NCBI RefSeq assembly: GCF_008831285.2
Contig: NC_045140.1
Location: 19,218,370-19,282,369, forward strand
DNA: 64,000 nt
Reading direction: 5' to 3'
DNA from: Nymphaea colorata
Taxonomy: Eukaryota > Streptophyta > Magnoliopsida > Nymphaeales > Nymphaeaceae
In this document: piece by piece, positions 1 through 8,456 of the stretch
Position numbering within the stretch: position 1 is the first letter of the stretch
How the letters are laid out: each line of letters begins with the position of its first letter
The notes under the pieces: generated by a model
Databases searched by the model: none
What the model was told of the DNA's origin: nothing
Seen by the model: the letters and a program-made list of their open reading frames with translations, nothing else
Position numbers and translations under genes: made by a program

Positions 1-1175
1 GTTCCATATTCTATGACATGTACAAGGCTAGACTCTTTCACATGCAGTTAGCATAGTGAGCAAGTATATTACAAATCTTGTTGAAGAACTTTGTTTAGTT
101 GTTAAGCTGGATTTTCAGTGTCTGAAGGTAAAAAGCTAAGTAACACAAATTCTTTAAAATAGTTGCTGACACAACTTGGTTGCAGGTGTTAAAAATGAAA
201 ATAACCAAGAAAAGACAGTGTGTTTAATGTGATGAACGTGAAATCTTCATCACGGAAGGCATAGCTATAGACCTTGATAACTCTTGTGCAAAAACCTTTA
301 TTTAAGCATGGCAAATATCCTACACAGATTTTTTGATAATTTTCAGTTACAGATCTGTTGCCAATATTTGTTGGTACTTATCTATGGCTGTGGATTTCTT
401 GTCCATTTTGCTGATCAATTGGCTCTTTCGCTATTAAAATTTTGATCTTTGATTTGAGCATTTCCTCTGTAATTTCAATATTGTTGCTCCTTTTTTGCAC
501 TGGTCAATGGACATGTCTGCCTAACTAGACCCCTGGTGATTTACAGGCCAGGGGTTAGTTGCCAGACCAACAACTAGCCTGACCAGTTGACCAGTTGGAC
601 AGACTCTCTGGTGGTTTGATAATCACATCCCTCTTTGACAGTTGGTAACTTTGCTTTAAACTGCTTTGGGCCAACTGAAATTCTTAATAGCACGACAACA
701 GACACATGATTGTGGGTGTGCCTGCTGGTGAGAATCAACGAACCCTTAATAATTATAAGTACATACATAACAGAATCAAGTAAAGGCAAGCTATGCTACT
801 GATAGAAATTTTATCAAGAAAAACCAATGGCAATAGCAAAAATGTTTCACAAAAAGGGAGTTGGTGCATTTTGACTGAGTCTGTGTGCTCAGGCTTTGTT
901 CACCAGACTGCGCTTCTGTTGGCTAGAGTCTTGCAAGCGCTTGATGACAATAGTCCGTTCCGGTTGGCAAACCTGCACCCAGATCCAATATGAGTCCACT
1001 TGGGTGTGGCACCTGTTTTGGCAAGCCTATGTGACATAATTTGTCCATGTTACTTCTCGAGTACAATGAATTCTGGTTTACCATATGTGCAATTTTTTTC
1101 TACCTGAGGCACACATATTTATGTTCTTCAGATTTGTCATTTCACTTTCTTTTTCTTTTTGTCGTATTGATGCAG
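1..1175. other. AT-rich intergenic DNA, no gene recognised
   Basis: Both strands carry frequent stops and no segment combines an open frame with splice signals. The short open frames at 574-789 and 793-993 look like chance. Confidence 0.5.
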
Positions 1176-1328
1176 TGCACTTTTGTGGCTTGTGAACCTG
1201 ATCATCTTGTCTGCAGCATAGTGAGCCTTTCTTCCTCTACAATCTTCAATATGGCTACATGCAACTCTTCTGATCACCTCGGTCAGTCTTCAGGAAGGAT
1301 TCAGGATCTTTTTCTGGAAGATGTACAA
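1176..1328 (+). CDS. Unassigned exon candidate (51 codons)
   Basis: The segment is preceded by a pyrimidine-rich tract ending in TGATGCAG and followed by a good donor, CAA|GTATGTC. It is open in one frame for exactly 51 codons, beginning CTFVACEPDHLVC and ending QDLFLEDVQ. I do not recognise the product. It sits upstream of the zinc-finger-like exons at 2018-2628 and could belong to the same gene, or be one more captured fragment in this fragment-rich region. No start codon or initial exon was found, so it is only an internal exon candidate. Confidence 0.3.
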
Positions 1329-1611
1329 GTATGTCAAGTTTCTTGTGGTTTCTGCTCGAGTTACACTTTTCTAGTTCTGTTCTGCTGAAAATGTTGTGTT
1401 AGTTTGCATGAATTTGGAATTTTCTTCTGTTAGAGCTGGTGACTACTTCATAGATCTATGAATGTCCCACACCTGAAAAATTATATTTTTGCTAGTTTAG
1501 GTTGCTGAAAAAGTTCTCCTCTGGTTCTTCCACAATTCAATTTTGCATTATATGAATAATTCTAGGGTCTAGTTCTTTGCTTAGTGATGTTCTGTGCTAT
1601 AATGATGAAGG

Positions 1612-1693
1612 CTTGAAGATATGTTGAATGTTTTTGCTGATAGAGTATCAAAGCCTTGTCTTTTCTTAACTGATAAGATGCAAATTGCTCTTG
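1612..1693 (+). pseudogene. APH1 gamma-secretase subunit exon fragment
   Basis: One frame reads [15 protein letters not shown] followed by [11 protein letters not shown], then a donor (CTTG|GTAAGC). This matches the APH1 segment around the residues usually written [15 protein letters not shown], with Cys in place of the usual Arg. Upstream, toward the expected EGLRVLFW region (about 1565-1611), the similarity breaks into frames with stops, so the exon is decayed at its 5' side. The next APH1 exon in order is at 3450-3574. The start of an intact APH1 gene lies at 61794, so this is a separate, broken copy on the same strand. APH1 is a multipass membrane scaffold of the presenilin protease complex. 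Confidence 0.7.
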
Positions 1694-2017
1694 GTAAGCT
1701 TAACTGATTTTTTTTTCTTAATTTTAACAATAATTTTTGTTATCGGCATTAGATAAAAAATCAAACAGCAAACAATTTACAGAAGCATGCCCGACAAATG
1801 GTACCAACTATATAAGAAAAGCATGCCAACGTTTTAATAATTTGCATTTCACTGTCTGGATCAAGAAAAGTATATAACAAACAGCCACTTTTTGATCGTC
1901 AACAGGAAAAACTAAAGTTTTTTAAGATAAATTATTTTTCACCCTATCAACAACCCTATTACTCAATGTTATGGAGACATTTAGCTGGTAAATCTTCATT
2001 TCTTCCTGATTGTTTAG

Positions 2018-2628
2018 TGCCAGAATTGTGGAGTTGCTGGAACAGTAAAGCTGCACCAGAATGATGGAGCTCTGTTAGAACATGGAAGCATCTCTCTCTT
2101 TCTCTGCTTACGTTGTACGAAAATGAATGGAACAGATTACAGGATGGTGAGGGGGACGAATGGGGGAGCAAGGACAAAGCAGGTGAGGAATTGTGCAGAC
2201 GAAGCTAGGAAAGCATTGAACTACATTCATTGCAACTTGCAATCAAGTGTCTAATGAATGATGTAAAGACCTCTGTTTTATGTTTATCATGACACTATTC
2301 TCTTCCCCTCATGATTTTGATGATTAAGGTGAATTAAACACTCTGCCAAGATGGCATCCCCACTATGAGTGGCGCTGTCGCATATGCACTCAGCCTGATG
2401 CAAGTTTGCAGTTGCAGAGAGAAATTATCAGCTGAACCTTGATTTCTCTAGCAGGAAACGAACTGAGGTTTTGCAGGACACAGAAACAATGGTCTCTGGC
2501 CCCAATACAAAATGTCTTCTGCATCCAAACCAAGCACAACCAACCTGAATTTGGTTCCCAATGGCAACCACAATGGTTTTACCTCCTGGAGGAGGCCTGC
2601 TTTCAAACCTATTGTTGTTTCACATTAA
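2018..2628 (+). CDS. Unassigned multi-exon candidate with paired CxxC motifs
   Basis: Three segments look coding. 2018-2182 follows TTTAG, is open for 55 codons and ends at CAG|GTGAGG; it begins CQNCGVAGTVKLH and later has CLRC, a Cys-x2-Cys pair at each end as in a treble-clef or zinc-ribbon fold. About 2330-2410 reads LPRWHPHYEWRCRICTQPD, another CxxC, and is followed by a TGA. 2477-2628, after TTTTGCAG, reads NNGLWPQYKMSSASK and ends with WRRPAFKPIVVSH and a TAA. The exon phases do not all join cleanly, so the middle boundary is uncertain. I do not recognise the protein. It lies between two APH1 fragments and may itself be a captured or decaying fragment. Confidence 0.38.
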
Positions 2629-4147
2629 CTCCAACTGTTTTGGCCTCCATTCTCTTGTTCCTGTTGAAAGAAAAGAGCATACTGGCGCAACATTGACAGA
2701 ATAAGGAGAGGTATAGATATTGGTTGTTACTCTTCTGTAACTAATACTAAACTTTGGTTAACCTAACAATGGTGAGGAAAGAGAGTGCTTGAGGAAAACT
2801 CTGGAACCTTAAGGATTGAATGAAGAAAACAAATAGAGCATACTGTGCTTTTGTCGAGGCATGTTCTTGTAATGTTTGAAACTAGAAGCTGCTGACTCCA
2901 ACTTGGTTTCTTTTCTTGGCTTCATCACACAGGAGAAAGAGTTAACATACTTAAAGTTCTATAAAAAATGTGAGAAATATAGAAAATATTAAGAGCCATT
3001 GAAACCTCTATGTGCATAAGATGCAAAGTTTCCAACACTTTCACAAGTTTAGACTTCAGGAAGCTTTATCGGCTTATTTCTCTTCAGATGCAAGTTTTAC
3101 CTACAACATGTTGTCATTGTGACATAGCAAGAACACTTTCTGGAGTGGTTAATTGCTTATCCTGCATCAAGAATATCACTATCAGACAATTTGTTAAGGA
3201 TCATTAATTAACCATTTGGAAAGCTCAAATATTTAAGAAACATATTCCAGTAAGAAAGGAATTCATATTATCTTCAGCAGAATTAACTGGGAACTCATCT
3301 GCAGTTTTATACATGAAAAGATGGACCATAAAAGATGAAGAACATGATATGACAAGGTCTTTGTTTTTCAGAAAATTTGCCTTCAATATTTTTATTTGAA
3401 TATTCTCTTACTATCTCATTTTTGCTTTTTGCTGTCTTGTATGATTCAGCTGGTGGTTTAGGTCATGGAGAGGCCCATGCAGTTTTTTTCTGTCTGAGCC
3501 TTTTGATACCTGCTTTTGGTCCTGCAACTTCTATGTTGAAAGCTCTCCTCATATGCCATTTTTTCTTGTCTCGTGTAAGATACTATCTTGTACTTGACTC
3601 CATATTTTTTTTTACTTACCCTAAAAGTGCCTCTACTTAATCTTTAAGTATTATTTAGCCATGAACTTGGAGTATTTTTTCTGAATGAATAAGAACTTTT
3701 TTCCTCTGGTTTCTCCTTGCCTCTGATTGTAATAGCTAGCTTTTAGTATTCTTTGCTGTTGTATGTTCAGTTTGCCTTTTCTGCTATGGTCCCCATTGAC
3801 TGTTCATGAATAGACACATATTGCTGCTTTAGTATATACCACAGCACTCACGTCATTTTTTAACAAAATGTCTCGTGGTATGCCCTTAGCTATAGCACTT
3901 AGTTACATCATAAATTGACGCTTATTAGCATCGGTCCATTGAATATGTTGGTTTTTTTGCACTTAAGTACATCACAAAATTGATGCTTTTTATACCTTAT
4001 TAATGTAGATCTACTCAAATATGCTTGTTTTTTGTCGGCTGAAATTTGCATCTTTGTGTTGCATGTCCGTGTGCATATGTGTGTGAAAGAGAGAGAGAGC
4101 TTTTAAAGCTTTGGTTTTTCGCTTATACTATCTCTGTGTATGTATGT
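2629..4147. other. AT-rich DNA around the APH1 relic
   Basis: Apart from the exon at 3450-3574 no coding segment is evident. A short GA tract occurs near 4087-4100. No further APH1 exon was found downstream of 3574. Confidence 0.5.
3450..3574 (+). pseudogene. APH1 gamma-secretase subunit exon with 1-bp deletion
   Basis: After an acceptor (GATTCAG) the frame reads [18 protein letters not shown] then IPAFGPAT, the conserved APH1 segment that contains the membrane-embedded GHGxAHA histidines. The frame breaks right after PAT: family members continue with an aromatic-Tyr-Val motif and here one base is missing, so the original frame resumes shifted by one (FYVE-like, then MPFFLVS) before a donor, GTAAGA, at 3575. 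The GHG histidine and AHA histidine are retained. Together with 1612-1693 it forms a broken APH1 relic interrupted by 1.75 kb of unrelated sequence. A sequencing error could mimic the deletion. Confidence 0.8.
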
Positions 4148-4552
4148 GTATTTCAAACCATGAAAATGTAAATATGAGGTGGGGGTTTTAGTGTATTATA
4201 CTTATTGAATTCAGGCATGTTCACTAGTAATATTATAGTTGGTCACCATGAAGATCCATATCCATAAATTAGATCCAAATTAATTGGATACAATTAAAAC
4301 ACAATAAGATCCTTATCCATAAATTAGACCCAAATTAATTGGATAGAATTAAAACACACTAAGATCCATATCGATAAATTAATCTCACTCTCTCTTAGTC
4401 TATATGTTCTTGGTTCGAAATGGTTCGACCCATCGGCAGAGCTTTCCTTCTCAAAGTACTCTCTCTCAGTTCTTTCTTCTTCTTTTTTTCTTTTTCTTGG
4501 TCTTCTTCTTCTTCTAAGTTTTGATGGCCGGTGCAAGATCTTTTCCACCACA

Positions 4553-4774
4553 ATGGCCAGACAACAGAAGGACAACGACAAGAAGGACAAGAAGGATAAT
4601 CATGAGCTTATCATAAAGCTCGCGGCCAAATTTAAATGGCAGCAGTGTCCCAAATGCAAAATCTACATTGAGAAAATAGGGGGCTGCAACCACATGACTT
4701 GCAGGTGTGGTTGCAGTTTCTACTACAAATGTGGAGTACGATGGGCGCATCACCAACGATGTCAATCCTCATAA
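4553..4774 (+). CDS. RING2/IBR finger fragment of an RBR E3 ligase (left arm)
   Basis: A 73-codon ORF beginning MARQQKDNDKKDKKDN, then a Lys-rich helix (LAAKFKWQQ) and a zinc finger: CPKCKIYIEKIGGCNHMTC, RCGCSFYYKCG. The order CxxC, GCNHMTC, CxC, CxxC is that of the catalytic RING2 (Rcat) domain of plant RBR ubiquitin ligases. RING1, the middle IBR and any other domain are absent, so it cannot act as a ligase by itself. In this family the last block usually reads FCYxCG; here the first Cys of that block is Tyr, a change absent from the relative at 23031-23248 (SFCYKCG). A 5' polypyrimidine/GAAGAA tract precedes the ATG. Its mirror copy is at 5264-5485. Confidence 0.65.
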   Translation: MARQQKDNDKKDKKDNHELIIKLAAKFKWQQCPKCKIYIEKIGGCNHMTCRCGCSFYYKCGVRWAHHQRCQSS

Positions 4775-4797
4775 GATCCGACACCACCATGACGTCG

Positions 4798-5238
4798 TTA
4801 TGGTAATTATTTTCTTCCCTTTCACTTACCCGTTTACAGTACAAACCTCCTCAGTTCTGACGTGTTGGTGGTTTTGTATGTCCTAATGTGACTGAATCTT
4901 GCGGAGACGCCTTTTCTTTCTTCCCATTGTTCATATTCTTGCTACCTTGTTTGAAGTTTTTCTTTCTAATAATGTATTCAGGAAGTTTTTCTAATATTTA
5001 CAGAAAACCTTCAAACGGCCAACGTGGCAGCATGAAGATGTCACATCAAAAACTTCCTGAATACATTATTAGAAAGAAAAACTGCAAACAAGGTAGCAAG
5101 AATATGAATAATGGGAAGAAAGAAAAGGCGTCTCCGCAAGATTCAGTCACATTAGGACATACAAAACCACCAACACGTCAGAACTGAGGAGGTCTGTACT
5201 GTAAACGGATAAGTGAAAGGGAAGAAAATAATTACCAT
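4798..5238. repeat. CPK24-derived core of the inverted repeat
   Basis: 4798-4990 and its mirror 5048-5238 match 20353-20549, the end of CPK24 exon 1 plus the first ~190 bases of intron 1. The match includes the splice donor context TTATG|GTAATTATTTTC. The spacer segment around 5019-5047 (GGCAGCATGAAGATGTCACA) matches 19889-19908, inside CPK24 intron 2. Because the homology spans a real exon/intron boundary, the gene is the likely donor and the repeat the recipient. Confidence 0.85.
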
Positions 5239-5263
5239 AACGACGTCATGGTGGTGTCGGATC

Positions 5264-5485
5264 TTATGAGGATTGACATTGTTGGTGATGCGCCCATCGT
5301 ACTCCACATTTGTAATAGAAACTGCAACCACACCTGCAAGTCATGTGGTTGCAGCCCCCTATTTTCTCAATGTAGATTTTGCATTTGGGACACTGCTGCC
5401 ATTTAAATTTGGCCGCGAGCTTTATGATAAGCTCATGATTATCCTTCTTGTCCTTCTTGTCGTTGTCCTTCTGTTGTCTGGCCAT
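5264..5485 (-). CDS. RING2/IBR finger fragment of an RBR E3 ligase (right arm)
   Basis: The mirror copy of 4553-4774, with the same 73-codon length and only one visible residue difference near the C terminus (HHQQC for HHQRC). It keeps the CPKCK, GCNHMTC and RCGC blocks and shares the Cys-to-Tyr change in SFYYKCG, so the arm duplication came after that mutation. Both ORFs remain open, which is expected for so young a duplication and is not evidence of selection. Confidence 0.65.
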   Translation of the reverse strand: MARQQKDNDKKDKKDNHELIIKLAAKFKWQQCPKCKIYIEKIGGCNHMTCRCGCSFYYKCGVRWAHHQQCQSS

Positions 5486-7112
5486 TGTAGTGGAAAAGAT
5501 CTTGCACCGGCCATCAAAACTTAGAAGAAGAAGAAGACCAAGAAAAAGAAAAAAAGAAGAAGAAAGAACTGAGAGAGAGTACTTTGAGAAGGAAAGCTCT
5601 GCCGATGGGTCGAACCATTTCGAACCAAGAACATATAGACTAAGAGAGAGTGAGATTAATTTATCGATATGGATCTTAGTGTGTTTTAATTCTATCCAAT
5701 TAATTTGGGTCTAATTTATGGATAAGGATCTTATTGTGTTTTAATTGTATCCAATTAATTTGGATCTAATTTATGGATATGGATCTTCATGGTGACCAAC
5801 TATAATATTACTAGTGAACATGCCTGAATTCAATAAGTATAATACACTAAAACCCCCACCTCATATTTACATTTTCATGGTTTGAAATACTGACATGCTG
5901 TAGGTAGCTGTGGACACACAAGCCTTCTTTTCTGTTGTTTCAAACTTTTAGCTACCTATGGACTCGGAACTAACTTGGAAAACCATAAATCTGGCAATGA
6001 TATTGATCATTATGGTTCGTATAGCACAATTTTTAATCAAATGCTATCCTTTATTGAAATGAGTCTGTTATTTGTCATGACTTCTCATCAATGTGTCTCT
6101 ATTACATAGAGGTGTTTGCATATTTGTGGAGATATTCACCTATTGTTTATTTGTAATCTCTATGGTATGTTATTTTAAATGTTATATTTAATGCTTCCTC
6201 GTTATTTATAATTCTACAAATTGTAGTTAACCTCAGTTCATTACATCGTCAAAGCATGGGAACGTTATCAAAACAAAAACTAATATGTGCTTGCAACACA
6301 TGCAAACCCAAAAATGGATTCATAGTCATTTGCATAAACCCGCCGTATCTGGCATTTTCGAGGTAAGGATCAACTCTAACGCTAAATCAATGAGAAAACA
6401 CAAAAAAGAATTATGTAGAACATAGAATTCTAATGTTAAGTCAATGAAACTGAATATAAATTATGTTGAAGTTGGAACCTATTATATTTCCAATACACTG
6501 AAAATTTGATTCTGATGGATATAAACTTGTTCCTTTTCTAATTGAAAACTTCTGATATCAAAGGTAGATCAAATGTGTGGCGCCTTATGCTTGAGTTGCA
6601 CTGATATAGTACCTAAGTTTGTTGAGTTACACTGGTACAATACCTAATTTTGGCGTGTATTCAGAACGACAACTAGTCTTTATTTCCCATTCAAAGCACT
6701 TAGCTACGTTACGTTTTAAACGCTGTCTCTCTCTGTTCTGGGCGTGTCTGTGTTCGAAGTTGTTTTTGTTCCTCCCTTGGGTTTGAGATTGAGGGAAATA
6801 GAATAATATGGAGGCAAGATCGGAGAATAAGACTGAAACACATTGATATTGGCCTGTATCTTCGCAGTCACAATAACAAAAATACAGCCAGAACGCTGGT
6901 GGGCGGCAAGAGATGCAGAAACATTAGCTTGTCTCAGTAAACTAATTTGGTCGACTCATTCATTTATTCAATGGGAGTTTATCACAATCGTTTTGGCCTC
7001 CAGGTTTGTGGAGTTCAAGAGAAGCGCATAGAGGGTTGTCTGGTTTGCAGCTGCAGGGGTAGATCTTCCAATTTTAAGGGCCGATATATATCTACATCCC
7101 GATAATGTGTAA

Positions 7113-7391
7113 TTAATTCTTTGTGAGAACTATCGTATCCACATTTGGTCCTCGATTTCTATGGCCGTCTTTCTGCGTCGGCCAATAGATCGTGAGAAGA
7201 TCACTATCCAACTGAGGGACTTTATCTTCATTACCAGGATATGCTAGTGTTACTAAAAGACACCAAAGCGAGTTACCAGGAAAAAGATCTTGCATTAGAA
7301 GAGAACGTCCGCGGCAAGACACCATGACCGGGCCAGAAACCTGGTTCAACGCCAATGTCAAGGATGTATACGCATCCATCCTGTAATCCAA
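7113..7391 (-). CDS. Conserved ORF of element A (copy 1), product unknown
   Basis: A 92-codon ORF, beginning MDYRMDAYTSLTLALNQ and ending GPNVDTIVLTKN. Copy 2 (13984-14262) encodes the same 92 residues with one visible change, and the inverted remnant at 39985-40140 preserves the block PGNEDK...PQLD...WPTQK and the final TKN. It lies about 300 bases downstream of a minus-strand TATA-like box. I recognise no domain. It may be an exon of a host gene carried by the element. Confidence 0.35.
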   Translation of the reverse strand: MDYRMDAYTSLTLALNQVSGPVMVSCRGRSLLMQDLFPGNSLWCLLVTLAYPGNEDKVPQLDSDLLTIYWPTQKDGHRNRGPNVDTIVLTKN

Positions 7392-7889
7392 AAAACAAAA
7401 AACAGGTTTGAGATTCTCAACACCATGTCTCTTACGGCAGAAAGAAAGGCAGGAACGATTCTTTGCCTTTATGAGGCGAAACAGAAGTGCCCGCGACAGC
7501 TTATGGTAATTTGGTACAACGGATGTTCGAGGTGCATTTGGTCCAAAGGCTCACTACCCACACATGGTCTTCCACATGCCGAGAGATTCATACCTTCAAA
7601 GCACCATGTGGGCAGCGGAAGATGGACGAAGGGTTCCAGCAGTTTCGATACGATGAGCAACAGCCGAGTTCCTTTTCTTTCTTTCCTCTCTTCCCCTATT
7701 TATAGTCACACGCTCGTATGATGAGATGAACAGTTAGCGTTGTTTGGCCGTTGGGATGATTATCGTTCCTGATAAGGATGAACATTATCAAAACGGATGA
7801 ATGATTCTTGTATTTCTTGACTGTCCTGGCTGGTGGGCACGAGGCGAAGTAGGCAACTGCCTTTCCCATTTACTTGGGCGGATCCTTCA

Positions 7890-8355
7890 TCTAGATAACC
7901 AACAGGCCCCTGCGTCTGCTTATGCGCCACCACCAAACTGCCTCGGTTGTTCGGGGCGGTTGAAATGTATAATTTTGCACATTTTTTGGTAAGCATTATT
8001 TACCTCTTTGGGGCGGTTTTGAGTAACACATTTAAAATTCATCTTTGGGGCGGTTTATGTTTTAAGAAGTTAGCATCTATAATCTAAATTTCATGTAAAT
8101 ATAATAAGTTAATATAGTTAATTTTTAGTAATTCTTAAACATAGCATATTTCAAGTTTTATTTTTGTGAAACCAACCATTATCTAGATAACCAACGGGCC
8201 CCTGGGGTTGAACACATCTGCTTATGGGCCACCAAACTGCTTCGGTTGTGCTATGCCCCTGCCTCTGGGGGCGGTTGAAATGTACAATTTTACACATTTT
8301 TTGGTAAGGATTATTTACCTCTTGGGGCCGTTTGAGTAACACATGTAAAATTCAC
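7890..8355. repeat. Internal direct repeat of element A copy 1
   Basis: Two diverged tandem units, about 7890-8035 and 8180-8355. Both contain CAACAGGCCCCTG/CAACGGGCCCCTG, a GGGGCGGTTGAAATGTA block, ACATTTTTTGGTAAG and GAGTAACACAT. Element A copy 2 carries only one such unit, which explains most of its shorter length. Confidence 0.7.
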
Positions 8356-8456
8356 TTTGCCTGAATCTGGTCCCTAAGAAATTCGGTTTGACAAAACACC
8401 CTTTCCAAGAAGGAGTAAATAGCATGCCCCTCCTTCCCTAAGTTGTTTATAGAAAA

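Larger units (their letters stand above)
4148..5890. repeat. Large inverted repeat (843-bp arms, 57-bp spacer)
   Basis: The left arm 4148-4990 is the reverse complement of the right arm 5048-5890. The arms have equal length, share one symmetry centre at 5019 and show no net indel. In the roughly 230 innermost positions I compared by eye there are about four mismatches, so the arms are about 98% identical there but not identical. From outside in, each arm holds a segment like CPK24 intron 6 (compare 17716-17790), an AT-rich block seen again at 15298-15356, an ORF for an RBR E3-ligase RING2 finger, and a copy of the CPK24 exon 1/intron 1 junction. The spacer resembles CPK24 intron 2. No clear target-site duplication is visible. 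A transcript through it would form a very long hairpin. Confidence 0.97.
5889..8456. repeat. Element A, copy 1 (unclassified interspersed repeat)
   Basis: About 2.57 kb that is nearly identical over most of its length to 12761-14828. It starts at CTGACATGCTGTAG, overlapping the last two bases of the inverted repeat, and ends near TTGTTTATAGAAA. It encodes no recognisable transposase, integrase or polymerase. A conserved minus-strand ORF (7113-7391) and an upstream minus-strand TATA-like box (CTATAAATAGGGG, 7693-7705) are shared by the first two copies. The right third contains GC-rich GGGGCGG blocks and an internal direct repeat. Termini show no convincing inverted repeats. It may be a non-autonomous transposon or a captured gene fragment that spread. 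Confidence 0.8.

Noticed and set aside
4553-5485. RING2 ORFs as remnants of ARI7, which neighbours CPK24 in Arabidopsis
   Set aside because: The neighbourhood is suggestive, but the motif spacing (GCNHMTCRCGCSF) is that of the non-Ariadne plant RBR group, without the longer Ariadne insertion before the FCWxC block.
4148-5890. Inverted repeat as an assembly palindrome artefact
   Set aside because: The arms differ at scattered positions and are separated by a unique 57-bp spacer, unlike a simple mirror artefact. Long reads would still settle it.
4148-5890. Inverted repeat as a classical TIR transposon
   Set aside because: No target-site duplication and no transposase. The arms are gene fragments, not short terminal repeats.
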